This document shows positions 28,016 through 40,321 of a stretch of DNA of 64,000 nucleotides, piece by piece (the first letter of the stretch is position 1; each line of letters begins with the position of its first letter). Where the stretch lies: contig JABSRU010000005.1 of the NCBI GenBank assembly GCA_013214965.1, positions 1 to 64,000 of the forward strand, read 5' to 3'. This DNA comes from Gammaproteobacteria bacterium (GTDB lineage Bacteria; Pseudomonadota; Gammaproteobacteria; Enterobacterales; Psychrobiaceae). The position numbers and the translations under genes are program-made. The notes beneath the pieces were generated by a model, which worked only from the letters and a program-made list of their open reading frames with translations, was not told the origin of the DNA and searched no databases.

Positions 28016-30847
28016 TTAACTTAGTAGTGGCTTTAAAAATCGTGCTGTGTGTGAGGTCGGATGTTGAGCGACATCTTCAGGTGTGCCTGCACACAATATT
28101 TCACCGCCACCAGAGCCACCTTCAGGGCCTAAATCAATGATCCAATCGGCGGTTTTAATGACATCGAGATTGTGCTCGATCACTACGATCGTGTTGCCAT
28201 GATCGCGTAAACGGTGCAACACATCCAACAACATTTGAATATCTTTAAAGTGTAGTCCGGTGGTAGGTTCATCAAGAATATATAAGGTTTGTCCGGTATC
28301 ACGTTTTGATAATTCTTTTGCCAATTTAACTCGCTGTGCTTCACCGCCCGACAAGGTAACTGCCGACTGACCCAGTTTAATGTAGGAGAGTCCGACATCC
28401 ATTAGGGTTTGCAGTTTGCGCGAAATGGCGGGAACTGGTTTGAAAAATTCATTAGCGTCTTCAACGGTCATGTTTAGTACTTGATGAATGTTTTTGCCTT
28501 TATAGAGCACTTCGAGGGTTTCTCGGTTGTAGCGTTTAGAACTACAAACATCACAAGGGACATACACGTCTGGTAAAAAATGCATTTCAACTTTGGTAAC
28601 ACCATCACCTTGACAGGATTCACAACGACCGCCTTTAACATTAAAGCTAAAGCGACCTGGTTTATAACCCCGGGAGCGAGATTCTTGGGTGGCGGCAAAT
28701 AGCTCTCGAATCGGGGTAAAAATGCCGGTGTAAGTTGCTGGATTCGAGCGTGGGGTGCGACCAATCGGGCTTTGATCAATATCGACCACTTTGTCGCAAT
28801 TATCGATCCCTTCTATTCTGTCGTAAGGTGCTGGCTCATCATTAACTGCATTATTTAGTGCTAAGTGAGCAATGCGATAGAAAGTATCATTAATTAAGGT
28901 TGATTTTCCTGATCCGGAAACTCCGGTAACACAAGTGAGTAAGCCATTAGGGATCGCCAAATCAACCGATTTTAGATTATTACCTGTCGCCCCAAACAGC
29001 TTAATCCATTTTTCGTTGGGTTTGGTACGCTGACTTGGATATTCAATTTGCTTAGCGCCGGATAAATACTGACCAGTTAAAGAATTCGGATTATCGATAA
29101 TATCTTGATAGCTACCTTCTGCAATAATTTCACCACCATGAACCCCTGCACCCGGACCAATATCAATAATGTAATCGGCACTGCGAATCGCATCTTCATC
29201 GTGCTCTACTACAATTACGGTATTACCTAAATCACGTAAATGATTAAGGGTTTTGAGTAAGCGCTCATTATCACGTTGATGAAGACCAATCGATGGTTCA
29301 TCGAGGACATACATCACGCCAACAAGTCCGGCGCCAATTTGACTCGCGAGTCTAATACGTTGCGCTTCACCGCCCGATAACGTATCAGCACCACGAGATA
29401 GGCTTAAATAATTCAATCCGACATTGACTAAGAAACCAAGACGATTGTGAATTTCATTGAGAATTTTTTCTGCGATTTGGGCTTTTTGACCAGTAAACTT
29501 TAATTTATCAAAAAATTCAAAACACTCACCAATGGAATATTCGGTGATTTCAGGTAAATTAATTTTTCCCAAAAAGACATGACGTGCCTCAAGGCGCAAA
29601 CGACTGCCATGACAGCTCGGGCAGGATTGCTGATTAAGATATTTTGCTAACTCTTCACGGACTGAGTTTGATTCAGTTTCATGATAGCGTCGATCCATAT
29701 TATTAATAATCCCCTCAAACGGGTGATTACGAATCACGACATCACCACGGTCATTCATGTATTTAAATTCGAGGGATTTATTGCCACTGCCATAAAGTAC
29801 GATGTCTTTATGGGCCTGTGTGAGCGAGGCATAAGGTGCTTCTAAATCAAAGCCATAATGCTGACTTAATGCCGTTAACATTTGAAAGTAATAGAAGTTG
29901 CGACGATCCCAGCCACGAATAGCGCCGCCGGCTAAGCTAATTTCATCGTTGGCAATGAGGCGTTGTGGATCAAAAAACTGTTTGATCCCCAAGCCATCAC
30001 AGCTGCTACAAGCTCCCGCTGGATTATTGAAAGAAAATAAACGCGGCTCTAATTCGGCCATTGAGTAGCCACAATGGGTACACGCGAAGTTGGCGGAGAA
30101 CAGAATAGGGTCTAATGTGTCATCTTGATCCATTGCGACAATACTCGCCACGCCACCGGATAAATCCAGTGCAGTTTCAAAAGACTCAGCCAGCCGTTGC
30201 TGTAAATCATCACGGACTTTAAAGCGATCAACAACCACTTCTATATTATGCTTCTTTTGCAGTTCTAGTTTCGGTGGATCGCTTAAATCACACACTTCGC
30301 CATCGATTCTGGCACGAATGAATCCTTGAGCAGCGAGGTTATCTAATAATTTGGCGTGTTCACCTTTGCGTTGCTGTACCACTGGTGCTAGTAGCATTAG
30401 CTTGCTGCCTTGTGGCAGGGACAATACTTTGTCAACCATTTGGCTGACAGTTTGTGCGGCTAGTGGTGTGTCATGTGTTGGACAACGCGGCTCCCCGACA
30501 CGGGCGAACAATAACCGGAGGTAATCATGTATTTCGGTAATTGTGCCGACCGTTGAACGGGGGTTATGAGATGTTGATTTTTGCTCAATGGAAATAGCGG
30601 GGCTTAATCCTTCAATGGAATCAACATCTGGTTTTTCCATTAATGACAAAAATTGACGGGCATAGGCAGATAACGATTCAACATAACGGCGCTGCCCTTC
30701 GGCATATAACGTGTCAAACGCGAGTGATGATTTTCCTGAGCCCGAAAGCCCTGTTATCACTATCAGTTTGTCCCGTGGAATCGTTAAATTGATATTTTTT
30801 AAATTGTGAGTTCTGGCCCCACGTATCTCAATATTATTTACCCGCAC
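28016..30847 (-). CDS. uvrA: excinuclease ABC subunit A
   Basis: The 943-residue damage-recognition ATPase of nucleotide excision repair is full length. Both ABC ATPase modules are seen (Walker A in [15 protein letters not shown] and [14 protein letters not shown]; signature motifs [14 protein letters not shown] and [14 protein letters not shown]), as are the zinc-binding cysteine clusters ([18 protein letters not shown] and [17 protein letters not shown]). The gene is divergent from the MFS exporter. I could not find a convincing LexA box in the 190-bp intergenic region. Confidence 0.99.
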   Translation of the reverse strand: MRVNNIEIRGARTHNLKNINLTIPRDKLIVITGLSGSGKSSLAFDTLYAEGQRRYVESLSAYARQFLSLMEKPDVDSIEGLSPAISIEQKSTSHNPRSTVGTITEIHDYLRLLFARVGEPRCPTHDTPLAAQTVSQMVDKVLSLPQGSKLMLLAPVVQQRKGEHAKLLDNLAAQGFIRARIDGEVCDLSDPPKLELQKKHNIEVVVDRFKVRDDLQQRLAESFETALDLSGGVASIVAMDQDDTLDPILFSANFACTHCGYSMAELEPRLFSFNNPAGACSSCDGLGIKQFFDPQRLIANDEISLAGGAIRGWDRRNFYYFQMLTALSQHYGFDLEAPYASLTQAHKDIVLYGSGNKSLEFKYMNDRGDVVIRNHPFEGIINNMDRRYHETESNSVREELAKYLNQQSCPSCHGSRLRLEARHVFLGKINLPEITEYSIGECFEFFDKLKFTGQKAQIAEKILNEIHNRLGFLVNVGLNYLSLSRGADTLSGGEAQRIRLASQIGAGLVGVMYVLDEPSIGLHQRDNERLLKTLNHLRDLGNTVIVVEHDEDAIRSADYIIDIGPGAGVHGGEIIAEGSYQDIIDNPNSLTGQYLSGAKQIEYPSQRTKPNEKWIKLFGATGNNLKSVDLAIPNGLLTCVTGVSGSGKSTLINDTFYRIAHLALNNAVNDEPAPYDRIEGIDNCDKVVDIDQSPIGRTPRSNPATYTGIFTPIRELFAATQESRSRGYKPGRFSFNVKGGRCESCQGDGVTKVEMHFLPDVYVPCDVCSSKRYNRETLEVLYKGKNIHQVLNMTVEDANEFFKPVPAISRKLQTLMDVGLSYIKLGQSAVTLSGGEAQRVKLAKELSKRDTGQTLYILDEPTTGLHFKDIQMLLDVLHRLRDHGNTIVVIEHNLDVIKTADWIIDLGPEGGSGGGEILCAGTPEDVAQHPTSHTARFLKPLLS

Positions 30848-31039
30848 ACTATTTCCCTATTACAACCAATGACCGAACAGGCGATTATCGCATAAATTAT
30901 TGACTTTATCTGTCTAAATCAACCTGTGATAGTTAATATATCTTTTGATTAAAATCATAACTTATTCAATGGAGGCTTTGGGATCAAAATCGGCTCATGT
31001 TATAATCCGCATTTTATTATTGAGAGCCATTATCATCTT

Positions 31040-32416
31040 ATGAGCATTTCCGGTGGTTTAAATTCGATCGAAAAGCGCGCAGCCCTATCGCTGGCGTTGG
31101 TTTTTGGGCTAAGAATGCTTGGCCTTTTTATGATTATGCCTGTCTTTGCTATTTATGGTCAGCAACTCGACGGTTACTCACCAATGTGGGTTGGATTGGC
31201 GATTGGTGCCTATGGCCTATCGCAAGCAATCTTACAAATTCCGATGGGAATGTTGTCGGATAAGTATGGCCGAAAACCCGTTATTTTAGTGGGGTTAGTG
31301 ATATTTTGTATCGGTAGTTTAGTGGCGGGAATGTCAGAATCTGTCTACGGGGTGACATTAGGACGTGCTATTCAGGGAATGGGCGCGATTGCTAGTACCG
31401 TGTTAGCACTGGCAGCTGATGTCACACGTGATGAACATCGACCAAAAGTCATGGCAACTATTGGCATGTGTATTGGCCTATCTTTTGCTATTTCTATTAT
31501 TGTTGGTCCTATTTTAGTCGCTTATATTGGCCTGTCCGGATTGTTTAACTTAACGGCAGTGTTAGCTATTTTAGGTATGCTGGTGATTATGTTTATTGCG
31601 CCTAATGCGGTGAGTAAAGCGCCTAAAGGTGATACCAGAGCAGCGCCGGAGCTTATTAAAGATTTGCTTAAAGACGGTCAATTATTACGACTCGATGTTG
31701 GTATATTTGTACTGCATTTAGTGATTACCTCAGTTTTTGTGGTGCTACCGGTGATGTTGATTAAAAATGACTTTGCGACCCCAGAGCATTGGCAGCTATA
31801 TTTCCCAACGCTGTTAATTTCATTTTTGTTAATGGTGCCATTAATTATTATTGGCGCTAAAAAAGAGCGGATGAAATCGATTTATCGCTTTTCTTTATTA
31901 TTGTTAGCAACATCCTTAGTGATGATGTATTTACTACAAGATTCCTTAATTGGACTTTTTGTGGCGGTTATTGTGTTTTTTACTGCGTTTAATTATTTAG
32001 AAGCATCGCTGCCTTCATTAATCGCTAAATTTTCGCCAGCGGGTAAAAAAGGCACCGCAATGGGAATTTATTCTTCGAGTCAGTTTTTCGGCGCTTTTTG
32101 GGGCGGAATGTTAGGGGGCGTTTGTTACCAGTGGCTCGGACTTGAAGGGGTGTTTTTATCGGCAACGACTCTCGTTTTATTATGGTGGTTTTACACCAAA
32201 GGAATGGTCGACCCTAAAGTATCAAAAACCTTTACTCTAGATGCTAATGCTCAAGATAAACAAAGTGCCGAAATAATGGCTCAACAGTTGATGTCACTGC
32301 CTGGCGTCAATGAAGCAATTGTCATTTTTGATGACAAAGCCGCATATTTAAAAGTAGATGCTAAGTTATTTAATGTAACTAGTGCACGGGCTGTGTTACT
32401 CTCTACGGCCAGTTAA
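31040..32416 (+). CDS. YajR-like major facilitator exporter
   Basis: The 458-residue transporter has twelve predicted membrane helices (residues ~18-390), the MFS motif A between helices 2 and 3 (GMLSDKYGRKPVI), and a soluble C-terminal domain of ~65 residues (QLMSLPGVNEAIVIFDDKAA) resembling the ferredoxin-like YAM domain of YajR. It probably exports a small molecule with proton antiport; the substrate is unknown. It lies between uvrA (divergent) and ssb (28 nt downstream), a gene order shared with Shewanella relatives. Confidence 0.88.
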   Translation: MSISGGLNSIEKRAALSLALVFGLRMLGLFMIMPVFAIYGQQLDGYSPMWVGLAIGAYGLSQAILQIPMGMLSDKYGRKPVILVGLVIFCIGSLVAGMSESVYGVTLGRAIQGMGAIASTVLALAADVTRDEHRPKVMATIGMCIGLSFAISIIVGPILVAYIGLSGLFNLTAVLAILGMLVIMFIAPNAVSKAPKGDTRAAPELIKDLLKDGQLLRLDVGIFVLHLVITSVFVVLPVMLIKNDFATPEHWQLYFPTLLISFLLMVPLIIIGAKKERMKSIYRFSLLLLATSLVMMYLLQDSLIGLFVAVIVFFTAFNYLEASLPSLIAKFSPAGKKGTAMGIYSSSQFFGAFWGGMLGGVCYQWLGLEGVFLSATTLVLLWWFYTKGMVDPKVSKTFTLDANAQDKQSAEIMAQQLMSLPGVNEAIVIFDDKAAYLKVDAKLFNVTSARAVLLSTAS

Positions 32417-32444
32417 AAAAACAGATTAATTTTAGGAGAAATGC

Positions 32445-33122
32445 ATGGCCAGCAGAGGCGTGAATAAAGTAATCATAGTGGGTAACTTAGGACAAGATCC
32501 TGAAGTTCGCTACATGCCTAGTGGCGGTGCTGTTGCTAACATTACTGTTGCAACGAGTGAATCATGGAAAGATAAGCAAACCGGTGAAAACAGAGAAAAA
32601 ACAGAATGGCACCGTATTGCCATTTTTGGCAAGTTAGCTGAAGTTGCTGGTGAGTACTTACGTAAAGGTTCTCAAGTTTATATTGAAGGTGCCTTGCAAA
32701 CGCGCAAATGGAAAGATCAAAGTGGTCAAGACCGTTTTACGACTGAAGTTGTCGTGCAAGGTTTTAATGGTGTGATGCAAATGCTTGGCGGACGTCAAGG
32801 TGGTGGTCAAGGTCAGACTCAGGGTCAGAGCCAAGGTGGTTACCAGCAGCAACAGGGCGGTTACCAACAACAAGCATCACAACAGCAAGGCGGTTACCAA
32901 AACGCACCTGCCGCAGCAGCACCACAACAACAGTCAGCCCCTCAACAAGGCGGTTTTAGTGGTCAACAGCAAGGTAACTTTGGTGGTCAGCAATCTGGTG
33001 GTTTCCAACAGCAAGCACCACAATCAGCGCCACAGCAATCAGCCCCGCAACAGCAGCCTGCACAACAACCTGCTAAAGCCCCTGATTTAGATGATGGCTG
33101 GGACGACGACATTCCGTTTTAG
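32445..33122 (+). CDS. ssb: single-stranded DNA-binding protein
   Basis: The 225-residue protein has the OB-fold ([40 protein letters not shown], residues ~5-110), a long glutamine/glycine-rich linker (~112-205) and the acidic C-terminal tip [10 protein letters not shown] that recruits repair and replication proteins. The linker is longer than in E. coli (178 residues total) and is made of irregular GGYQQQ / QSAPQQ units encoded by repeat-rich DNA that can change length by slippage. AGGAG precedes the ATG. A terminator follows. Confidence 0.98.
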   Translation: MASRGVNKVIIVGNLGQDPEVRYMPSGGAVANITVATSESWKDKQTGENREKTEWHRIAIFGKLAEVAGEYLRKGSQVYIEGALQTRKWKDQSGQDRFTTEVVVQGFNGVMQMLGGRQGGGQGQTQGQSQGGYQQQQGGYQQQASQQQGGYQNAPAAAAPQQQSAPQQGGFSGQQQGNFGGQQSGGFQQQAPQSAPQQSAPQQQPAQQPAKAPDLDDGWDDDIPF

Positions 33123-33167
33123 CCCATAGTTAATTAATAACTGTAAAGTTCAACGTTAAATACGATC

Positions 33168-33196
33168 AAAACCCACTGTTATTAGTGGGTTTTTTT
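33168..33196 (+). terminator. rho-independent terminator after ssb
   Basis: AAAACCCACT (33168-33177) pairs with AGTGGGTTTT (33184-33193) across a 6-nt loop, followed by T residues to 33196. Confidence 0.9.
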
Positions 33197-33471
33197 GTGC
33201 CTATAATCATTATGTATGTTAAATATAGACCCAGAAAATATCAAAATAACGGTCAAAATTGTATTCTCTGCTAATCAAAAAAATCAATATAACTATTAGA
33301 ACGCTAAACTGGTTTCCTTTTTAAATTAAAGTAATCATAACCTGATGTAACTAAAGTGTTTTATTTGTCAGTGAACAGCTTTACACTCATTATTGGTCTA
33401 CATTTAATGACTACACGGTAGTACAGCTACACTCTCAGGATATAAAAATCAAATAAATCTGGAGTCGTTAT
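33197..33471. other. AT-rich intergenic region upstream of a decayed gene
   Basis: With the preceding terminator this makes about 350 bp without a gene. No open frame, palindrome or known site was recognised. A GGAG precedes the ATG at 33472, the old start of the dipeptidase-like pseudogene, so the old promoter probably lies here. Confidence 0.4.
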
Positions 33472-34707
33472 ATGAACGACTTTGTCAATTCCTATGATGT
33501 TACTTGGTTGTGAGGAACATGATGAGTTTGATCCCAATCAGCAGGCATTTGGTTTGGCTGATAACTGTTATAAATTAAGTCATGGTAATAAATACCTCGG
33601 GAGTCCCTATGGTGAACATGCTATACATTTAGTGAAACAACAAGTAATGCTTACGAATATCTTTGTCACCGCAACAGATCTTGGGACATATTTAATCTAT
33701 GGCGATGCCCAAAAATCTTATTTAAAAGCCGGGTGAAAAGTCACTGAGGGCGAATATAAGGGGGACATCATCTTGAGTTTCCACGTAATCTTGCATCAGA
33801 AGTGACTATGGTTAATTCATCAGAAGCGGAAATGTTACTTTCGCCTGCGGAATGGATATTATAAAAAACCGATACTACCAATGAATATAGCTTTTATAAC
33901 ATGGTGATAAAGCTGTGGTTAGCCTTAAATAATCAAGGTGCTATAGATATTAGTCCGAAGAAAATTTATCGACAAAATCATACGTCAATTCAGATTTTCC
34001 ATATAACAGTATCCCCCATCAAATAACTTATTATAAATGGATTGAGCGTTCTTATTTAGGTGGTCTACGGATCATTACGGAATATATTAAGGCCAGTAAA
34101 GAGTCATGTGATGTTCTCAATACATTGGTGCCAAAAACTTATGATTGTAAAAGTTGTGATGAAATTCCCTTGCTGAAGCTTTTGAATTATATGAACATTA
34201 CTATTATCCGCCAATCATGAGTCATGGTCGAAATTATGCAGGTAAATTACTTGATTTAGGGGGGATAAAACAAACCAGTCTAGTTGACCGTTGTGAAAAC
34301 AAACGTACATCTTTCTCAGGGTATTCAATATATCGTGAAATTATCAAATGCTTGCGGAGCATCCTACCGCGTATCGTGTATTAGCATTTGGCCATGACAT
34401 GAATGAGATTGCGCCATTAGCTGTACCACGTTTTGGTGATAATGCTCAGTGTGATAACTCACCAAATCCGGTCTCCAAGGTTGAATATCCATTTACCACT
34501 TATGGCAATGATTTTGTGATGGATAAGTAAGAGACCGGTAATCGTGTCTTTGATATTGATATTAATATTGATGGCATGGCTACTATCGGCTTGTTCCCTG
34601 ATTTTATCGAGCAAGAATGCCGTAAAGGGTTAACCGATGATATGTTGCAAACGATGTATCGTGGTGTCGAAGGTTATGTTTGTGCTACTCAACATCGCCA
34701 AGAATAA
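33472..34707 (+). pseudogene. decayed M19 dipeptidase-like lipoprotein gene
   Basis: Fragments in all three frames assemble into one gene. A start at 33472 runs into a stop after 13 codons, while the next frame encodes a lipobox-like IPMMLLGCEEHDEFDPNQQA and continues to TGA at 33734. Further broken segments follow, then AFGHDMNEIAPLAVPRFGD (34348-34530), a TAA at 34528, and in the same frame TGNRVFDIDINIDGMATIGL ending at 34707. The last blocks resemble the C-terminal part of membrane-dipeptidase-like (peptidase M19 / amidohydrolase) proteins, where 'D-N-G' and 'FxEECRxxGL' segments occur. At least two frameshifts and several stops show a dead gene. The family call is moderate. Confidence 0.65.
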
Positions 34708-34738
34708 TGGTTTTATTATTAAAATATTTGACCATTCG

Positions 34739-34775
34739 ATAGATTATTCCAATCACAATGATTGAAAAAATCAAT
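34739..34775 (+). promoter_or_regulatory. OxyR-like operator and promoter of katG
   Basis: Four tetramers at exact 11-bp steps, ATAG (34739), CAAT (34750), ATTG (34761) and CAAT (34772), follow the OxyR layout ATAG-N7-CTAT-N7-ATAG-N7-CTAT with one mismatch in each of the last three. The site ends where the -35 region would lie for a perfect -10 TATAAT at 34799-34804 with a poor -35, the arrangement of an activator-dependent promoter. OxyR control of catalase genes is established in relatives; binding here is inferred. Confidence 0.5.
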
Positions 34776-34797
34776 TTATATTTTTTTTTTCACTATC

Positions 34798-34839
34798 CTA
34801 TAATTTAAATGCTCTGTTAAGTGAGCATTTAAATTATAG
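34798..34839. repeat. perfect 17-bp inverted repeat overlapping the katG promoter
   Basis: CTATAATTTAAATGCTC (34798-34814) is followed after 8 nt by its exact reverse complement (34823-34839). The left arm contains the -10 TATAAT, and the right arm ends 18 nt before the katG ATG. It may be an operator for a dimeric regulator, a cruciform-prone element or, if transcription starts upstream, an mRNA hairpin. No T-run follows, so it is not a terminator on the plus strand. Confidence 0.8.
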
Positions 34840-34842
34840 TAA

Positions 34843-37080
<2,238 letters not shown>

Positions 37081-37107
37081 CCTCTTAATTTTTTACCCCT
37101 TAAAGCC

Positions 37108-37132
37108 AAGCCTCCATTATGGAGGCTTTTTC
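37108..37132 (+). terminator. rho-independent terminator after katG
   Basis: AAGCCTCC (37108-37115) pairs with GGAGGCTT (37121-37128) around a 5-nt loop, then a T-run. Confidence 0.88.
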
Positions 37133-37256
37133 CGTAATAAAACCCAATAATATGCAATAGAGCTAATTTACAGAAAAAGGGACTTTACAACCGCTGTGGC
37201 GCTGGTATGGTGCGCGATTGAATTTTTATCACTGTATCTTTGTAAGGAAAATATCT

Positions 37257-37820
37257 GTGTCACAACCTCTTCAATTTGCTAATCCTGGTCCGCTTGGGCT
37301 GATGGGATTTGGTATGACCACCGTGTTACTTAATATTCATAATGCTGGCTTCTTCACTTTAGGTGCAATGATCCTCGCGATGGGATTATGCTATGGCGGC
37401 ATCGCTCAAGTGATTGCTGGAATTTTAGAATTTAAAAAGGGCAATACCTTTGGCTTAACCGCTTTTACTTCTTATGGTTTTTTCTGGATTAGCTTAATCG
37501 TATTGATTATGTTGCCTAAGTTGGGATTAGCAACGGCACCTGAGCCATCAGCAATGGGTTGTTATCTTTTAATGTGGGGTGTCTTCACGGCATTTATGTT
37601 TATTGGTACGTTAAAAAGTAACTTTGTACTGCAATTTATCTTTGCCAGTTTAACGCTATTATTTGTTTTATTGGCAACTCATCACTTTACTGGTTCGGCA
37701 TTAATCGGAAAAATCGCTGGTTTTGAAGGAATAATTTGTGGTTTAAGCGCTATTTATTTAGCGATGGCTGAAGTCATTAATGAGCAGCATGGCCGTACTG
37801 TACTGCCAATTGGTGACTAA
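37257..37820 (+). CDS. SatP/GPR1-FUN34-YaaH-type acetate transporter
   Basis: From GTG at 37257 the protein has 187 residues and six membrane helices. The family signature [23 protein letters not shown] opens it, and [20 protein letters not shown], the central conserved loop, follows. Such channels or symporters move acetate or succinate across the inner membrane. The GTG start is chosen because AAGGAAA lies 7 nt upstream and the family motif begins right after; an ATG at 37218 would add 13 residues but has no Shine-Dalgarno. It lies beside the GABA genes and may take up the carboxylates they produce, which is inference. Confidence 0.9.
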   Translation: MSQPLQFANPGPLGLMGFGMTTVLLNIHNAGFFTLGAMILAMGLCYGGIAQVIAGILEFKKGNTFGLTAFTSYGFFWISLIVLIMLPKLGLATAPEPSAMGCYLLMWGVFTAFMFIGTLKSNFVLQFIFASLTLLFVLLATHHFTGSALIGKIAGFEGIICGLSAIYLAMAEVINEQHGRTVLPIGD

Positions 37821-37828
37821 ATTATCGT

Positions 37829-38755
37829 TTACGATAAATCAAATACCTTAGAAAACATCTGATTCAGCAAATTAACCTTATTAACTTCTCTTGGTGTCTT
37901 TTTAAACACCAACGATAGATTAAATTGATAAGTGAGAGTGCTGGGTTGGATTATTCTAATCTCTCCTTGGTTCAATTCTGATTGGATAAAACTCTGCGCC
38001 ATATAACCAATATATTTTCCAGACAGGATCATTGCTTTACGTGTATCAAATTGATAAGACTTTGCTGCTAGGTTAAGTTTTTTTAGTTGCTCTTTTCCTG
38101 CCAAATCAATATCAATACCAGGGTGGATAGCTGGAGTAGTCGCCAATTCATCATCACTAATATCGTTGTCTACTCGATCAAAAAATGGATGTTGATGGCT
38201 ACAGCATAAATAAATGGGTTCGCTAAATAAGGGAGTATAACGTAATCCTTCAATTTGTTGATAGCCAGGGAAAATGCCAATGTGAGCTTTGTCTTTTAAT
38301 AGGGCTTGCTCAATATTAGAAATGGCATCACTGTCGAACACGATATGGAGATTGGGAGAACTATCATGAATTTGAGAGATGACCTCTGCCATTTTTTTTT
38401 GCCGAGCACTGTCTAATTGTTCGGCGCACAAAATCACTAACTCGCCACTGAGTTCTTTACCTAATGTCCCCACCAGTAATGAGAAATCATCGAGAGAATC
38501 AAATAAATTAATCACCGCACGATAAACGGCTTGACCATCTTCGGTGAGTGAAAATCCGCCTCGACCGCGCAAACAAAGAGTTAATTTCATCCGCGATTCA
38601 AGATTAGACATATGAATACTAATGGTTGAACGTGTGACGCCTAGCGATTTTTCTGCCGCTGCAAAGCCTCCATGTTCAACCACGGCCACGAAAATCCGTA
38701 ATAACCTTAAATCATATTCAGCGATTGGCTTTGGAATAATTGATGTTGTTTTCAA
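37829..38755 (-). CDS. LysR-family transcriptional regulator
   Basis: The 308-residue regulator has an N-terminal winged helix-turn-helix (DLRLLRIFVAVVEHGGFAAAEKSLGVTRSTISIHMSNLE, here positions ~14-52) and a LysR substrate-binding domain (~95-300). It is divergent from gabD with 97 bp between, the usual arrangement in which the regulator controls the neighbouring pathway from a shared intergenic operator. Control of gabD-gabT by a GABA-derived ligand is a likely inference. No specific T-N11-A site was assigned. Confidence 0.92.
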   Translation of the reverse strand: MKTTSIIPKPIAEYDLRLLRIFVAVVEHGGFAAAEKSLGVTRSTISIHMSNLESRMKLTLCLRGRGGFSLTEDGQAVYRAVINLFDSLDDFSLLVGTLGKELSGELVILCAEQLDSARQKKMAEVISQIHDSSPNLHIVFDSDAISNIEQALLKDKAHIGIFPGYQQIEGLRYTPLFSEPIYLCCSHQHPFFDRVDNDISDDELATTPAIHPGIDIDLAGKEQLKKLNLAAKSYQFDTRKAMILSGKYIGYMAQSFIQSELNQGEIRIIQPSTLTYQFNLSLVFKKTPREVNKVNLLNQMFSKVFDLS

Positions 38756-38852
38756 TGTTTTATAAACCTCAAACTTAACGTTGAATGTTTTGTATTTAAC
38801 CGCAATCTGTTTTGTTATTCAATAGTGATCATGATTTTTGTTGGAGCATAAA

Positions 38853-40307
38853 ATGCGTGAATTAAAAGATAGTCAATTATTAAAGTGTTTTTCTTATATT
38901 AATGGTAGTTGGCACAGCAGCGAAACTAACTTTATTGTTACTAATCCTGCCAATGGTGAAGTGATTGCTAAGGTCAGTAACGCTGGGGTTGTCGAAACAG
39001 AGCTAGCGGTTCAAGCGGCGAGCAATGCATTAAAGATGTGGTCGAGTAAATCGGCCAATGAACGAGCGGCGTTAATGCGTAAGTGGTTCGACTTAATGAT
39101 GGCGAATCAAGATGATTTAGCGCGTATTTTAACTCTAGAGCAGGGGAAACCTTTAGCAGAAGCCAAAGGTGAAATTGCTTATGGTGCTGCCTTTATCGAT
39201 TGGTTCGCCGAAGAGGGGAAGCGGGTTTACGGTGATGTGATCCCATCAGGCTCAGGTGACAAACGGATTATCGTGATTAAGCAGCCTGTGGGTGTGGTTG
39301 CTTCCATTACCCCTTGGAATTTCCCCAATGCAATGATCGCGCGTAAAGCTGCGGCGGCTTTAGCAGCGGGTTGTACTTTTGTGGTACGCCCTGCAACGCA
39401 AACGCCATTGTCAGCATTGGCGATGGCTGAATTGGCCGAACGTGCAGGGATCCCCGCTGGTGTTTTTAATGTCGTGGTGGGAGAAGATGCTCGTGGCATG
39501 GGTAAAGTGTTAACCCAACATCCTGATGTCGCTAAATTTACCTTTACTGGCTCAACCGCCGTGGGTAAATCGCTGATTGAACAATGCGCCAGTACGGTTA
39601 AAAAAGTGTCGATGGAACTCGGTGGTAATGCACCCTTTATTGTGTTTGATGATGCCGATATTGATGCTGCCGTTCAGGGGGCTATTGCATCTAAATACCG
39701 TAATGCTGGTCAAACTTGTGTTTGTACGAACCGTATTTTTGTTCAAGATGCAGTCTTGGCTCAGTTTACTGAAAAATTTATCCAAGCGGTATCAGAGTTA
39801 ACCATTGGCAATGGCTTAGATGATGTCAACGTTGGACCGATGATTACAAGTGCTGCTGTCGCTGGGGTTGAGCAATTGGTTAATGACTCTATTGCTGTTG
39901 GTGCCACCGTTGTACTCGGTGGTGAACGTGATCAACAGGGCGATAATTACTATTTACCGACCATTTTAACCAATGTTACTAATGATATGCCGATTGCGGC
40001 TAATGAAATTTTTGGTCCCGTGACGCCAATCATTGCATTTTCCGATGAAGAGCAAGTGATTGCCATGGCTAATGATACCGAATATGGACTGGCATCTTAT
40101 TTTTATGCTCGGGATATTGGTCGAATTTGGCGCGTCGCAGAAGGACTCGCTTTCGGCATGGTCGGGGTTAATGAAGGAATTATCTCCAACGCCGCCGCAC
40201 CTTTTGGCGGTGTAAAACAGTCAGGTAGTGGTCGTGAAGGCTCAAAATATGGTCTCGATGATTATCTCGAAATTAAATATATCTGTATTGGTGGTTTAAA
40301 CCAGTAA
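38853..40307 (+). CDS. gabD: succinate-semialdehyde dehydrogenase
   Basis: This NAD(P)-dependent aldehyde dehydrogenase (484 residues from ATG 38853) oxidises succinic semialdehyde to succinate, the second step of GABA breakdown. Seen are VASITPWNFPNAMIARKAAA, FTGSTAVGK, the catalytic glutamate in MELGGNAPFIVFDDADID and the cysteine in NAGQTCVCTNR, plus the late IFGPVTPI and PFGGVKQSGSGREG motifs. ATG 38853 is chosen over an upstream TTG (38838), because TTGGAG gives the correct spacing. GabT follows by 14 nt. Confidence 0.95.
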   Translation: MRELKDSQLLKCFSYINGSWHSSETNFIVTNPANGEVIAKVSNAGVVETELAVQAASNALKMWSSKSANERAALMRKWFDLMMANQDDLARILTLEQGKPLAEAKGEIAYGAAFIDWFAEEGKRVYGDVIPSGSGDKRIIVIKQPVGVVASITPWNFPNAMIARKAAAALAAGCTFVVRPATQTPLSALAMAELAERAGIPAGVFNVVVGEDARGMGKVLTQHPDVAKFTFTGSTAVGKSLIEQCASTVKKVSMELGGNAPFIVFDDADIDAAVQGAIASKYRNAGQTCVCTNRIFVQDAVLAQFTEKFIQAVSELTIGNGLDDVNVGPMITSAAVAGVEQLVNDSIAVGATVVLGGERDQQGDNYYLPTILTNVTNDMPIAANEIFGPVTPIIAFSDEEQVIAMANDTEYGLASYFYARDIGRIWRVAEGLAFGMVGVNEGIISNAAAPFGGVKQSGSGREGSKYGLDDYLEIKYICIGGLNQ

Positions 40308-40321
40308 TTAAGGTGAACAAA

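Noticed and set aside
30848-31039. LexA (SOS) box in the uvrA upstream region
   Set aside because: CTGT-like words occur, but none has the CTG-N10-CAG spacing.
32785-33090. Open frame in a second frame across the ssb linker
   Set aside because: It overlaps the functional SSB frame, has odd composition from the repeats and no ribosome site.
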